Origin: Diploscapter coronatus
Lineage: Eukaryota > Nematoda > Chromadorea > Rhabditida > Rhabditidae
Assembly (NCBI GenBank): GCA_964036155.1
Contig: OZ038422.1
Location: 14,221,201-14,285,200, forward strand
Direction: 5' to 3'
DNA length: 64,000 nt
The notes under the pieces are model-generated. The model ran no database searches, was not told the DNA's origin, and saw only the letters and a program-made list of their open reading frames with translations. Positions 49,340-63,174 of this stretch are shown here, one piece after another. How positions within the stretch are numbered: position 1 is the stretch's first letter; the number at the start of each line of letters is the position of its first letter. The translations under genes and the position numbers were made by a program.

Positions 49340-52300
49340 TTAGGTCGGAATTGTGATGTTGCCAGCGGCCATTTTCAAGATCTGAAATTTCAAAACTAAA
49401 ATTTGATATTTCAGAAGTCTCTCATTAAGGGTATCTATTTTCGCTTTTGTCTTATGTACTAAAACCGAACAACTTTTATCTGAAACCACAACTATTTTAC
49501 TATATAGTTTCTGTCAAACATATTTGAACATGAAATTTTCGAAATTCAATATTTTTTTTCCAAAACTACAAGTTTCAGATAAATCTAGTCTTACTTTTAA
49601 TATTTGAAGCATCTATTTGAGAGATTATTCGAAATCTCAAATTTTTCACAAATTCGAGTATTTGAAAGAAAAAATCGAATCCCTACCTCCTCCGTTCGTT
49701 TCCTCCAATTGTCGACGTTTTTCGCGATCGATTGCCACAGTTCACCGTGACGCGGCTCGGCCTCGACACATTTCTGCACCACTTTCGCGATCTGCTCCTG
49801 AAATTTCAGTTTACAATTTTTTTATAATTCAAAAATCTTATCAGAAACTTTTTCGGAATTTCTTCCTTTACAAAGAAAATAATAATATATTCCATAAACT
49901 TTATATCCTATGTGTTCAGAAAATTTTATCTCTAATTGAGAGTAACGAAGGTTTGTCCGCTAGACTAAATATTCGAAAAAAATTTTTTTTTTTTAATTTT
50001 AAGTTCGTTTCAAAATATCTTGTATTTCAGTGAAGCAGAGATTTTTAATGATTCGTCGATTCGACTCGACATTTATAATAGCTCAGATGTTCCGATAAAA
50101 TGTTATTTTACCTCGGTTCCGTGCAGTTGTTCAAATTTGTAGAGATTGGCCCAACCGTCGCCGAAATCCGTGTCCACTTTCACGACTCGCTCCAGCCACT
50201 CTCTCGCCTTTTTCACCTAAAATAGTCGAAACCAATTAATACATTTCAAATCAATAACTTCGAATTAAAACTTAAGTATTTAGAAGAAAGTTTCCTATCA
50301 AAAATAATTACTTTAGGAAAAAAACCAAGATCGAAAGATTTTTACCTTCCTCTCAGCCCAAAGCAATCTAGCACTGACGAGGAGAACATGCGGATCGTGC
50401 TCGCAGTTTCTGATCGCATCGATCGAAATTCGCCTTCTTTCATGAGGACCCGACATGTTTACGTACTCCGACCAGAGAATGCCTGCAAAATAATTGTTCC
50501 TTTTTAGAAAAATGTAGCCTTTCGGAATATGATGAAAGAATCAAACGGAGTTTCTTTTAAACAAGTTTTTCTTCATAGTTTCATAGCAAATCCACACAAC
50601 AGTCGATCGATTATCATAAATTTTCATGATATTGAACTCGCTTTTTTAAAACATATCTCAAAAATTTCATCTCTTTCTGGATTAGACTTGGAAGTTTTCG
50701 ATCCGATATTTGAACCTTGCTGAGAAATATCGTAGCCTACTTTCAATTCATTAGTAGTCATTATGGATAAGAGAACATTAGACAATGAAGAGTCTTATAT
50801 CGGGTCGTGAAACTTCCAAGCCTGTTCGAGATTTTCAATAATAAAAAATCTGAGCAAAACTTACCAGACTTTTGGCACTCCTGCAGCGCTCGGGCCATTT
50901 TCTCGGAGGCTTGCGGGTCGAGTCCTTGTCTTCGCTCGAGTCGAATTGACTCCAGCCACAGCTCGGGGTTCTTCGGGTTGCGGAGACGGGCTTTGTCCAG
51001 ATCAGAACGAGCCTTGGTCGCATTATTCTGGGACTCTTCGAGACGGGACAGAAGGATCCAGAGCGGAATAGCTGCAGGGCAGTGACGAACCTGAAAATTT
51101 GAAAAATAGATCATTTTTCATCATTCCGATTTTTCCTGACAAATTCATCATGCTTCAAATTTTGAATATTAATTATGGCATCAGTTTTTCGACTTACTCC
51201 GCTAGCAAAAGTCTTCCTCGCCTCCTCATAGTTGCCCTCCTGAGTGTAGATCTGGCCTAGCATCATGTACAGTTTGGAGCAGTCTTCATATCTGAAAATT
51301 CCAATATAAGTTTCGAGAAATCCACAAATAAACTGATAAAATTCGCTTTTACAAATAGTTAATAGCTGTAAAAACTAAGCTAGAGCAAAATTATCTTTCA
51401 AAAAAGTTAGGGAAAAGGTGAAATGATAAAAACCTTTGAAAACGAAAATCACACCTCATCAATCCATCCTGAAGCAGCTTTTTGGCGGCGTCCAATTTTC
51501 CCAGACACCATTCCAAATGGGCCGATTTCATCCAGAGACGAGCACTGGGAGCGGCGGTACGCGCCTTTTCGAGAAGTCTGAAAGTTAAGCGAATATAAAA
51601 ATTACAACAAAAAAAATATTTTTACCTCCTAGCCCTGTTGAATTCGTTGTTCTCCGACTCGAGCTTTACCGCAGCCATCCAAATTTGTTCACTGTTCGGG
51701 TTGTGGACGAATGCCTAAAGTTTAATCTTTTTTTAATTCTCTACCCCAGGACTCAGATCATTGAGTAATGAACATCATAATTTCATTTGCTTTTAATTTT
51801 ATGATTTTAGGACGTCGATTATCAAATGATAGAAATTCAAAATCATCATCATATATTTGAAGCATATTTTAGAAATTGCTCACCTGCGACAGAATCTCTC
51901 TAGCTCCGGTGACGTCTTCATTCAACCACCTGCTCTTCGCGTGTCTCAGCCAGAGTTCCTCGGCATGGGGCACAGTCTCACAACCTCGTTTCAGCAGGGA
52001 CTCGTAATTATCCCTATAATAGTTATTAGACAATTATTCCAGTTATTTGATCTTGATTAGCCTGATTAACTTTATAATTAGTAAAAGACTCGTGTTTATG
52101 GAAAAATAAATAATCAAACATTTAATGCCCCAACTAACTTACACAGTGCCGTATTTCTTCTCGAACGCAGCGGCCTCCCTCCAGACGCTCTGCCTCTGCG
52201 GCATTTCATCGATCATATGCTCAAACACCGCGCGCGCGCACTCGGTTGCACCTGAAATTAAAAATAATACAGGTTTCAAAAAGTATCGAGCTAACAACAA

Positions 52301-55300
52301 AACATTCATGATTCATGAGGACTTTTCGTAGTTGATTAAGAAATAATTTCTTCAAAATTCATCGTAGGTTTCAGAAAATTACGGAAATGCTTGAAGTTCA
52401 GTAGACTATACGAAGCAAAATCGAAAATAGCCAACCTTGACTCTCGAAAGACTTGGCGTCATCGAGCCATGTCGCTTTTTTGTCCTGGTCCTCAATTGCT
52501 ATGCCGATGACGTGTTTAATTATGGCCTTGCTAGTCATGGGACATCCACTCTGTTCAGCATCAATCGCATCCTTCAACCAATGGTCTCGGTTGATTTCGA
52601 CCATGTTGGCACGAAGCACGGCAAGGGACTGAAATTATAAAATGTTTCTTTTTTTCTAAGACTATAAAATTTGGAAATTATAAAGTTAAAAAATATGTTT
52701 CAAAGAAATGTGCATTTTCATTTCCAGATTTGAAAATGTTGCATTGGTTGAATAAAGCTCCCTATTGTCGGGAAAACCCTACCCTCTCAACGATTTTATC
52801 GACAGTTTCTTTCTGTCCCCGGGTTTCTTCGAGTCTTGCGGCGCTCAACCAGATTTGACGGTCTAAAATACAGGTTGAATTTAATTCTCTCATAACCATT
52901 GTCAATTTGAAAAATAGACATTAAAATGACTAAAGTTTTATCCAGGAAGTTGAAATATGAGTAGATTTACCTGTCGGAATGTGTTCACGAGCCTTGTTCA
53001 GAACCTTCCTTGCATTTTCGTAGGTTTCTAAACGCGCCAAAGCCAGCCACAATTCGGTGCTTGTACTGCAAGATGTTATATTTTCAAGACGAAAGATTTC
53101 ACAAAGCTTATTCAAAAATAGTCTATTTTATGAAAATATTACTGATTAAAGAATTATCATAAAAAACAACAATTTTTCTATTTTCTTTGGCACAAAATAT
53201 TTACCTGCAACACTCTACAGCTCTGGTCAACAAAATCCTAGCTTCCTCAGGCTCTTCTAATTCAATGGCAGCTTTCCAAAGTCGAACCGAAGTAGGTATT
53301 TGCTCCAGGGCTTTGCGGAAGACCTAAAATCATTATTTTCAAAGAAAGCAATCTTTTTGAAAATTTTGATTTTTGAAATTTTATGAATTTTATATTTTTA
53401 TCCTGTAAAAAGTTAGAAATTGAAAATAAACCTTTTATGAAGGATCAAAATTTTGAGATGCCAGCCTCTAAAGGTTAAAAGCCTACTCTTCTCTTAGCCT
53501 TCTTGTCCTGTTCGATGTCAGCCGCTTTCAGCCAGATTCTGACGGAGTGAGGGATGGCCCGAACCGCATTAGTGACGATAGTCTTTGCAGACTCGGGAGG
53601 GTGGATTCTGGAACAAAAATTGGATACGTTACAAACATTTAGGATTATTTCATAAATGCGACTATTCTTAATGCAGTTTCGCCAAACGCGATAATAAAAA
53701 CATTCCATCAAAATGAGGTAAACTTTTCCTAAAATAAATAATCTTTAGAACCAATAGGTGAGTCTTCTTTAATCGAAAAGATCATAAGGTTTCCAAATCT
53801 AAAGTCATTTTATATTATGTTTCAAAAAATCTTTTTAAAAAATAAAGGAATGATATAATTTAATTTTTCCAACCTATAGCATCGAGTATATAAAAAAATA
53901 TATATATATATATTTACCTGATAGCATGCAGCCACAAGTCTTCTGACTTCGGATTCTTTTCACATCCTTCCATGATCAAGTTCCTGGCCAATTGGAGTTT
54001 TCCAACCGTCTCTTCCAAAGAAGCGGACGCAATCCACGCAGGAGGATGTTTTGGGTTCGTCTGACGCACCGACTCCAGCAGTTTTCTGGCCTGAAATTTT
54101 ATCGTAATTTTGAAAAATTATGATGTTATTATTTTAATGCTAGTTTTCAATTATCCTATCAAATAAAATGATAAAATAGGTATCAGATCGGAAGAGTGCG
54201 CAATAATTAGCTAATGTGAATGGAAAATGCAATTTATGAATAATTATTTCAAAATTGTAAAGTTCTTGCCTTCTTGATATCGTTGATATCTCCACCATAT
54301 TTAGGAATCATCGAGTTCAGGTCGGTCAGATAGCCCTTCGGGTCGACGACCGTCTGGCCGGTGATGGAGTCGGAGACCTAAATTATTTTTTAATTTTTAA
54401 TTAAATTTTGAAGATTATTCTTCTTTCATAAGTTTCGTAGAATTTCAAGAAGAATAGTGCATAATTTCAAATAATAATCAAACCATAGTAAAGAGTCTAC
54501 ACGCATCTCAAAATATAGATCAGAAAATATTAAGTTTCGAATAAAATGGCATGTCTATCATAGACAATGGTATCTGTTTATTAAGTGTATTAATTTTTTA
54601 ATTCTTTAAAAATTTCCGACCTGGACCAACTTCATGTCCATGATTTTGTTCCTGGCGGTTCCTATTTTGGTCAGATCGAGGTCTTTCGAGGCCACGCCCG
54701 ATTGAATGCCCGATTTCCAGCCGGGGGTCATCAAACCGCCTGAAAAAGTCGAAGTTAATTTTTCTCGGAAAAATGGTAAGTTTAGAAATTTATCTAGACT
54801 TCAGCGAAAATGTTCTAAATAATATTGTTTTCATTTTCTACAAAGTCAAGACCTTAAAAATTCGTATAAAATCTCATGTAGTGTCATTAGAAAAACATAG
54901 AATAAATAAATATTTGAGAAACGAACGAAACGTTCCCTACCAAGAGTGCTCTGCATGCCGCCGACAGTTGACTTGAGTCCTCCCAAGGTCGACTGGAATC
55001 CCGAGAAGGTGGATGTCATTCCCGAGGCGGGGTCGATCGAGGTGCTCGTCTCCCCGTAGTGCATCGCCATCGAAATCACCGAGTCGGGTACCGGGGTGAA
55101 TCTGAAAATTTTTTTTACATAGAACTAGATAGATGTTCGAGAATAATTTGTGCAACTCCCAGTTTTTCAGTCTATTATTTTAAGACCAAAAATAATCGAA
55201 TTACACTTCAAAATTTCAAAAGTAAAATAATAAATTTAAATAAATAATGAATTATTTATAGTAAATTCTAAATTTAAAATGCAAAAATAAATTCTTACTT

Positions 55301-56664
55301 TTCAGCTCTCGGATTTCTCTTTGCCTTGTTTCTGGCGTCTCCTACGTCCGGGATTCTGGACCATTCTTCTTCGGTCACCTGGATTTTTTAAAATTATTTT
55401 TTTTATTTACAGAAAATCTTACTTCGACCAACTTCCTCTTCAGATCAGAGAACTCCTGCTGAATCTTGGGTCTTTCCTTACGATACTGTTCGATGGCTTG
55501 CTTGTATTTCTTCTCTCTGAAAAAACACGTTTCAAAATAAAAACAACTTTAAATGCTTCTTTGTACAGTAATTTAGTAACTGTCGGGTGTTGTGCTATGA
55601 ACGAGTTTGAATAAAAATCAGGAAAAATAAAATTACCGATGCTCCTTCCTTCTCTCATCCTGTCTAGAGTCGACAGCAGCGTAGATTTCATCTGCCTCCT
55701 CGTCGTCCTTCTCGTACGGGTCGTGAGAGAACAGCGAGCCACCGTAGCCTTCGAACTGAAAATCGACAATTTCAGTTTGATTGGCTTTTCGTGAATTTCA
55801 AAATAAATGATAGTTCAAATTTTCATTAATATATTAATCTCTTCTTGAAAGACGATAATTCGAAAATAAATATCTTAATTTCCGTAATTCAGGTCCATCT
55901 TCCAACAGTAATTATAAAAATCGCATGCTTTCCTATTCAGGATTTTCAAAGTATTGGAGTTTTCATTTAAAAATAGGAAGAAAAGTCAGATCTCTAATAA
56001 AAATGAGAATACTAACCTCATCATAATTGGCGTCATTGAGTTCATCGGTGGCTTCATCTCTGTCCTCCTCTTTCTTCGTCTTGACGACGTCCTCTTTCGC
56101 CTTTTTAGGAGCGGGTCCGACAGGCCCTGCCTCGGGCACGTCCGTCGAGTCTCGAGCAGGACCGATGTCAGATCGGGTCGTGAAGCCAGTCGCTCCTGAA
56201 ATCGATATTTTTCTTGAACATTTAAACAAGAAATTTATGTTTTGAAACTTTTGATAGTTCAAGATTTCTGAACGAATAATTCAGAACCGATCTCCAAGCA
56301 AGTAAACATGAAATGTATACGCTAAATATCGGAAAAGTCGTTTTCAACAATTTTGTTATAAGTTTCATAAAAGGTTGGTAATTTTGATTGACAGAGAAAT
56401 TGAAAGTGTTACGACAGCAAACAATGAGCAAATAAAAAATCAAAAATCAAAAAAAATTTCAAATCCTCCAACAACAGGCACATATTTCACCGTAAAAGTT
56501 CAAAATTGCAAATTGATATTATTTCGAGTGCCGTAACTAAAAGAAGTCGAAAAGAGCAAAAACGAACCTCGTCCAACACCAGGCACATATCCGGCCGGGG
56601 CGGGCATCCCCATGAAATGCTTCTTGGCCTTGTTGACCAGTGATCCTGGAATCGTAGTCGCCAT
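49340..56664 (-). CDS. prp-6: Pre-mRNA splicing factor PRP6 (tri-snRNP component)
   Basis: Twenty-four exons, from 56568-56664 to 49340-49381, encode 967 residues in one frame (human PRPF6 941). The N-terminal PRP1 domain is recognisable ([46 protein letters not shown]) up to about residue 285. After it come tandem HAT repeats to the C-terminus (for example [50 protein letters not shown]). The protein bridges U5 and U4/U6 in the tri-snRNP in the nucleus. The intron after exon 8 starts with GC (AAG before GCAAGA at 54269), a conventional GC-AG intron. A TTTTCAG acceptor 26 nt upstream of the ATG suggests trans-splicing; cdk-11 ends 333 bp upstream on the same strand. Confidence 0.97.
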
Positions 56665-56997
56665 TTTTTGGACGAATTACCTGAAAATAAAATAATTAGT
56701 GTACTTCTGAGAAACGAAAAATAGGTCATAATTTAAAATAGCGCCTAAAAATTCGGGAAAGTGTGGTATAAAATAGGAATAATGAAAGATATTTCAGTGC
56801 TTTCAAAACACTTGGATTTTTCAGGAAAATAAAAAAAAAAAAAAACTCGACGTCAAGTTTATTCTCGTCCCTAAAACTTAATAAAAATGTTAATGGACCG
56901 AATAAAATTATCAACAATTTAGGAGACAAATTAGACAGAAGTCATTAAAAATAATTATGAAAACAAAATAATAAACAAGTAGTTTTAGATAAATGTG
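56665..56997 (-). promoter_or_regulatory. cdk-11/prp-6 intercistronic region
   Basis: 333 bp between the cdk-11 stop and the prp-6 ATG on the same strand. Reading along the transcript there is an AATAAA (56863-56858) about 135 nt after the cdk-11 stop. A TTTTATTTTCAG acceptor follows at 56691, 26 nt before the prp-6 start. This is the layout of a nematode operon spacer with downstream trans-splicing. Whether SL2 is used cannot be read from the sequence. Confidence 0.5.
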
Positions 56998-59900
56998 TTA
57001 ATTTCCGAATTTGTTTTTGTCGAATTTGAGCGCGAACGAGGAGGGCTTGATTTGCTCGGGTTTCACGTTCAACTCCTTCATCAATTTCGCCGTTTCCGGG
57101 TCCTGGAAAGTTATTTTAATCATTGAAGAAAAACCCTAGTCTTGTCCAAATTGATAAATTTGTCTTGCTTCTATGTAAGTTTGTTAATTAACGGACGGAT
57201 TAATCTCGAAAGAAACCTTAGAAATTCGAAGTTTTCAGGAACATGTGTGTATAAAAATAAATTTTGAAAAGTAATACATTCAAGAAAATATGAAAAAGAC
57301 GAAAAGCCACATACCACGATTTCAGTCGGAACAACTTTGGGCTGTCTTGCCTGACTAGGAGGCGGGGCTTTGTGCTGTTCGGATTTGGCCGGGAACGTCG
57401 GGAATAGCTCTCGACTCGTCGGTTTTGGGTCGTCCCTGAGAAAATAAATGTTTCAAAAATATTATAATTTTTTTAAAATCCAACAACTAATAGCGCAGTA
57501 GTTGTTGTTCGCATTTTAGAGTAACTCAAAACCTGAACAAAATTGATCAGCACTCATAAACAAATCGAAAGTTTCGTTTTTTTTTTTTACAAATGCTTGA
57601 ACAATTTAGAAACATCTAACAAATATAAATCATTCCATAACAAGTCTACAACAAAGCTTCATGATTTTTTTACATAAAACTGAAATTGCGAATCGATTGG
57701 ACAAATTGAATAGGAAAATTTGACACCCACTTGAACCACTGATGTTCGAGCGCCTGGGACGCGGTGATGCGCTTTTCCGGGTCGTAGGTCAGGAATTTGT
57801 TTAACAATTCCCAACCGCCCTGATTCAATTGATTTGCGGGGAACTTCTTTCGAAGCTGATTGTACTGGTAGTTCGGGAAGGCGCACTGAAAATATTTGCT
57901 TTAAAGAATAAATCTTAAAAATTTTCAAATAATTGCTAAAGATTCTATCGCGCTAATATCGTTATTTTCGGAGAAAAAAAGATAAATAAAGTCTCACATT
58001 TTTGACGTACGGCAATTCACTGAACCCGGGCCAGATGGATTCGGACGGGGTTCCTAGTTCGTGGAAGATCTTCTCGATCTGATCGGTCTCTCCCTTTCCG
58101 GGAAGAAGTGGCTTGAGGAGGATGAACTCTGCCATCATGCATCCGACGGACCAAAGGTCGATCGGAGTCGAATAGAGCTGAAATTTCGATTTTTTCAATT
58201 TTATATGCTAATTTGCAACCTTTCGACCCAAGAGCAATTCAGGAGCGCGATACCACAAAGTCACGACTATAGGAGTGTAAGGCTTGAGCGGATCGCCGTA
58301 TTCGCGAGCCAGACCGAAGTCAGCTATCTGAAAATTGAAACTTTAAATTTTGAATTTTTTAGTGTTTCAAATAGTTGCTTGAAGTAAAATAAGTTCTAAA
58401 GAACGCTGTTGAGATGATAGCGACTCGAAAATAATCAAATTTTCAAATAAGATTCGAAAATTACATGTTTCAAGCATTCTACATGATTTCTAAACGAAAC
58501 GAAGCTTAAGGGGTTAATAAACAACAGCAATTTAACCTTGAGAACTCCTTTGTGAGAGAGAAGCAGATTGGAAGTCTTCAAATCACGATGCAGTATCCAC
58601 AGATTGTGCATGTGGTTGAGTCCCCGCAGCAACTGAATCATCAGCGTTTTCTGCTCGCCTCAAAATACGAATTTCAATCGTTTCGTTTTCGCCGCAAAAT
58701 CGAAATCTAACAAGTCATATTTTCTTTTTTCTTGAAACAATAGTTTCTAGTTTTTTGAGATCTGGATTTTAAAAATAAAATAAATCTTACCCATGGTGAA
58801 CCGCTTGTTCTTTTTGTGCATCGTGTCCATCAAACTCTTCATGTCGTGCTCGATGAACTCCATGCTCAGGTAAATCTGAAAAAATAAAATCTATGAGAAA
58901 CTCGAAGATGTGGATTTAGATCGGTTCGGCAAGTCAAAATAAAAATTTCAGAGTGCAAAATAGGAGAAAATATAGATAAGCAAAATCTTGTTCATATCTT
59001 TTCCCAGTTTATTTTCTTTTTCTCTTCACTATTATCTTTGATATGGAGAGTTTAGCCAAACCGAGTCGTGGAAAAACCAATAATTTCCTTACCTTGTCCA
59101 TGTTGGTTCCGATGAGGATTTCACGAACATTGACGATGTTTTCATGCGATCCCGCCTTGAGCAGCATGTTTATTTCACGTAGTGCAGTGATCGGAAAGCC
59201 CTCCTTCTCTTTTTCCATCTTCAAGCGCTTCAGGGCCACGATTTCGTCTGGATGTGTGTTATGATAAGTTTTAAATTTTCAACAGTTTTAGTCAATAGTT
59301 CTCCTGGCAATTTTTCATCCTTCAATAGTCTTAATTTTAGAAAGAGAAAAAAATGGCTTACAATGCGTTTCAAATAAATTGCAAAATAATGAAATTGAAA
59401 AGTGAGCCGATTTTATTCTCAAATGGACTTAATTCTTTCAAGAAGAATTTCGAAGAAAAAGACATCTTTCTTATTTACCACTTCGCTTATCCTTTCCCCT
59501 GTAAACGACCCCATAGGTGCCTTCCTCGATGCGATTGACGCAGTCGAATTCCAGAATTGAGCGGCAGCCCATTATCCCTGGATAATAGACGGGTAAGTCA
59601 GCGATCAGCCTCTTCTGCCAGTCAGCCTCGAGACGCTTCTTCGTGTCGGGAGTCAACTGAAATTCGACACTTTTCAATCTTCTATTCCTCATTTTCTTCA
59701 AATTTCTTTAATTTATTAAAATACTGCCCAATGAAACAATTATTCCATTTTTATGTTCTTGTTCATCAAGACTTCCGAAGAAACCTATTTCACGAATAAA
59801 AGATTCGAATAGTAAGAATGCTAAAACAACGAAATTGAATAGTTGAAAACAAAACTCTTACCATAGCCTTCTGCTCTTCGGTTAACTCTTCGTACTGAAC

Positions 59901-62573
59901 GCTGTCGGGGTCGAAGTCGTATCCGAGTGGGTTGTCCTCGGAGATTCCAGCAGCCACTTTATCCGCTTCATCGAGCATCTCATCGTCCAAGTCCGGATCG
60001 GGGTCCGAGTCGATATCTACTGAAAAAGCGAGATTAAAAAACTGTATCAGAAAAGTTTTTTAATGGTCAAATGAAAGTTCTTGAAACTGATTTTATGAGT
60101 TTCAGAAGGCTTGGAATTCAATTTTCTAATCGTCTAAAAACGAGCAAAGACTGAACGATATGTTTTAAATATTTGAACTTTCGAGAAAAAAATCATGAAT
60201 TGACAAGTTTTCTCGTTGTTAAAATAATTTCATTTTAGCGTATTTTTGGAATAACAGTAATTTTACCCGCATCATCCCGATTGAATGAGGTGCTGCTCCG
60301 TCTTCCATCATCCTCTAGCTCTGGCTCGGGACTCGACTCGAATTTGCTATATTTGGATGGGAAAGGCAATCCTTGAATCGAATGAGGGGATTCCTAAAAA
60401 ATAATGTTTCAAGTTAAATTTTAAAATACGTAATTTGCTAACAAACAAATAAAACGCAGATAAAATAGATAATAAATTTTAAAAAGCCAACCTGAGTATG
60501 TTCTGATCCAACATCAACCTCCATCGGACTGTCGCCTTTCTCCACAGACTCACTTTTCCTCCTCCCATCCTTGTCCTTTTCAGCCGATTTTCCAGAAGAA
60601 TGCTTCGAAGAGTTCTTGGAAGTTTCAGGCTCTTGGGTACGCTTGCGCTTGTCTGAAAATTGCATAGTAGAAAGGAACAAATTGGGATATCTTGGCTCAC
60701 AGTAAACCCACACAATAGCAACGATCTCCTTCCAAGCGAATAAAAATTACAACTGAGTGAAGCGTTCAAGAGCCATATTTTTGTAAGCTTCATAAAGATC
60801 GACATATGAAATTCAAAAGCGGAGTTTTTGATGGAAAAGATGCTTGCTTTAAAAGTGAAAAAAACCAACCTCCAAACAATTCATCCGGCTTGGGAGTGGA
60901 GACCTTTTCCTTTTCTTTGTCCTTGGAATGATGCTTTGGTTCCGGGGACGAGCTCGAATCAGGGGACGAATTTCGCTTCTTCCTTTTCCTGTCCCTATCC
61001 TTGTCCTTGTCCTTGTGGTGTTTATCCCTGCCCCTCTCTCTTTCCTTCTCCTTCATCGAAAGAAATTCTTCGATTTTCGACCGATCACGTTCACTTCGAG
61101 AAACCCGCTCGCGTCTCTGAAGTTCAAAATTTGCAAAATCAGCTATTCTTATGATTTTTGATAATTGTCCCAAGATAAAATAAAGTAGGAAAAGCTTCAA
61201 GACAGAGCCCTGCACCCGAAAAACATACTCAGATCTAGGGAGGACTTTAGTCATATGGTCATGAGAGCTAGTCTCGCATGTTTTTGTAGTCGAACTCAAA
61301 TGCTCCCTGAATCTGAAACCATCTCCGATACCTTGCGCTTCTTCTTACTCTTATGATGGCGTTTCGGAATCTAGAAAGATTCCAACTTCTCAATTTTCAG
61401 AGAAAATGCTTTTCCGAATTGTGCTGTTAGTATTGCATCAAAAATAAAAAGATGGAAAGTGCAGAATGACATTGAATTGTTCAAGTTAAATCAATTTTAC
61501 AAGTTTTACCCGATCCTTATCCTTGTCCCTGGGCGATCTGTCTGTATGTCTGTCCCTGTCTTTGTCTTTTTCTTTGCCCCGCTCCTTTTCCCTCACGCTC
61601 TTGTCCGACTGGATCCCCCTGATATCCGCACCACGAGAATGAGACGATGATGTTCCTAAAATATCATTTTTTTTTTTTAATTTAGTTAATTTTGGGAAAA
61701 ATTCTTGGACCTCGGAACTTGGAACTGTAACGAAAGTAGGGGTATACTGAAATGATCAGCAAGATTGTTAAAATCTCAAAGCTTTCTGTACACATTTTTG
61801 GAGTATCAACTTTGAAAAATTGGAATTGAAACTCAAAACAGTTAAACCTTTGAAGAAGTGTCCTATAGTTTGTTCATAAAACAAAATTTGGAATTAACCT
61901 CTCCTGTCCCGATCCCGATCCCGATCCGATCTGTCATTGCTGAATCTGGGTGGACTAATGGGTCGTCTCTCCTTCGCCGATTCGTCCGATTTCTTGCTAC
62001 TCGATGCCTGCATCTGGAGTCGATTTGCATCGCCTGGAATCAAACTCTTTATTTTACTCTGAGAGCAATTTGTGTCTGAAAAGAAGCCAAACATGCGAAT
62101 CTAAAAAATGAATTTAAATCTGATGGTTATTTTTATTTTATACCTGGCTGAAGAGAGAACATTTCCTCGTCGTCGTCGTGGTGATGTTTCGAAGAGGGCA
62201 TCGAAATTCGACCGAGCAGGCGCGAACGTAGCTCGAGCTCGATTTCTGGAAAAGTAATGATTTTTAGAAAAATCGAATTCTCTAGACAATTTTGACTGAA
62301 AGCAAGTTTCAGTTGAAGAATTTAAATCTCGAAAATGTTTAGGTTTCCGAGTTTCTGATAAAGTGAAGCTCGTAAAAACCGAATTGAGAGGAGAACGATC
62401 GGACTCGGGATAAAATTTCATAATGCCTACATCAAAGAATAGAAAAAATAAACTCTGAAGAGAAATTGAAAAAATGCGAAAAACGACCCACTAGATTTGG
62501 AGTCCTTCTTCTCGGAGATGACGACGACTTTATCGACTTCTTCTTCGATGATCTCTCCCTCGTCCGCACTCAT
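56998..62573 (-). CDS. cdk-11: Cyclin-dependent kinase 11 (PITSLRE kinase)
   Basis: Eighteen exons, from 62492-62573 to 56998-57102, encode 801 residues (human CDK11 about 795). The N-terminal half is a disordered Arg/Asp/Lys/Ser-rich region ([23 protein letters not shown]) with several nuclear-localisation-like clusters, then an acidic patch. The kinase domain has the glycine loop EEGTYGVVY (445-451), catalytic Lys465 in VALKRLK, and the PITALRE helix (477-483, the family's PITSLRE with Ser changed to Ala). HRDLK (562-566), DFG (582-584) and APE (607-609) are also present. The C-terminus ends SSFALKF-like, as in CDK11. It acts with cyclin L in transcription and spliceosome activation in the nucleus. 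Confidence 0.97.
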
Positions 62574-63174
62574 TGATTAATAAACACCAGTTCGAAACCC
62601 TGCAACTCTTAAGAACTCGACCAAAAACTGAAACTGCAACTGCGAAAATCCGAGATAAACGAAAGTCGAGCAACGCTATTTACGCGTTTCAAACAGCGGG
62701 TAAACACAGAGCACTTCAATTGCATTATTATTTCGATTTCAACCACTTTGGAGATGATTCGATGTGGTGGTGTTACTGCTTAGGTTCAAACTGCGTATCT
62801 ATGTGGAACAACTTGCGGATCCACAAGTTACTCCACATGGATGCGCAGTTTGAACGCTGAGTGTATCTCGATTTCCGATAAATCCTCGACCAATACGTAA
62901 ACTATACAGTTCTCTCAACAAAATCGGTTCAAAAATTAAAATTTATTTTCTCGTATCAAAAGATACTTTGAAACATCGATAAGTTAAACAATCACAGAAA
63001 ATGTGTATTGTATATATAAAAAAAAAAAAATTTAACAGAAACTACAGTAAATGAGATCAAAGACAACCCGCAAAAAAGAGTAATGTCATGAATTTTGAGA
63101 TCGGCAGTCTACTCGTTAATGCATTTTGAAGCTCTTTGAAAATGAGATCGGATAAAAAGAAAATGAAAATGCAA
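62574..63174. other. Spacer with a miRNA-like hairpin
   Basis: 601 bp between the cdk-11 start and the stop of the GPCR gene. Apart from the hairpin at 62779-62861 and an A run near 63025, nothing is supported. The plus-strand frame at 62573-62860 overlaps the hairpin and is taken as chance. Confidence 0.5.
62779..62861 (+). ncRNA. Candidate microRNA precursor hairpin
   Basis: An 83-nt stretch folds as one stem. CTTAG-GTTCAAACTGCGTATCT pairs with the 3' arm ending GCGCAGTTTGAACGCTGAG, and the inner stem ATGTGGAACAACTTG pairs with CAAGTTACTCCACAT around a loop of about 8 nt. In the plus-strand RNA nearly all deviations from perfect pairing are G-U wobbles (three of them), with one small symmetric mismatch and one bulge. 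The minus-strand RNA would have A-C mismatches instead. Size, single loop and arms of about 22 nt fit a pre-miRNA. It lies about 200 bp upstream of and opposite to cdk-11. I do not recognise either arm as a known miRNA family. A small fold-back insertion is the alternative. Confidence 0.6.

Noticed and set aside
62573..62860. 95-codon plus-strand frame overlapping the hairpin
   Set aside because: Starts inside the cdk-11 start region and owes its length partly to the inverted repeat; RNA hairpin is the better explanation.
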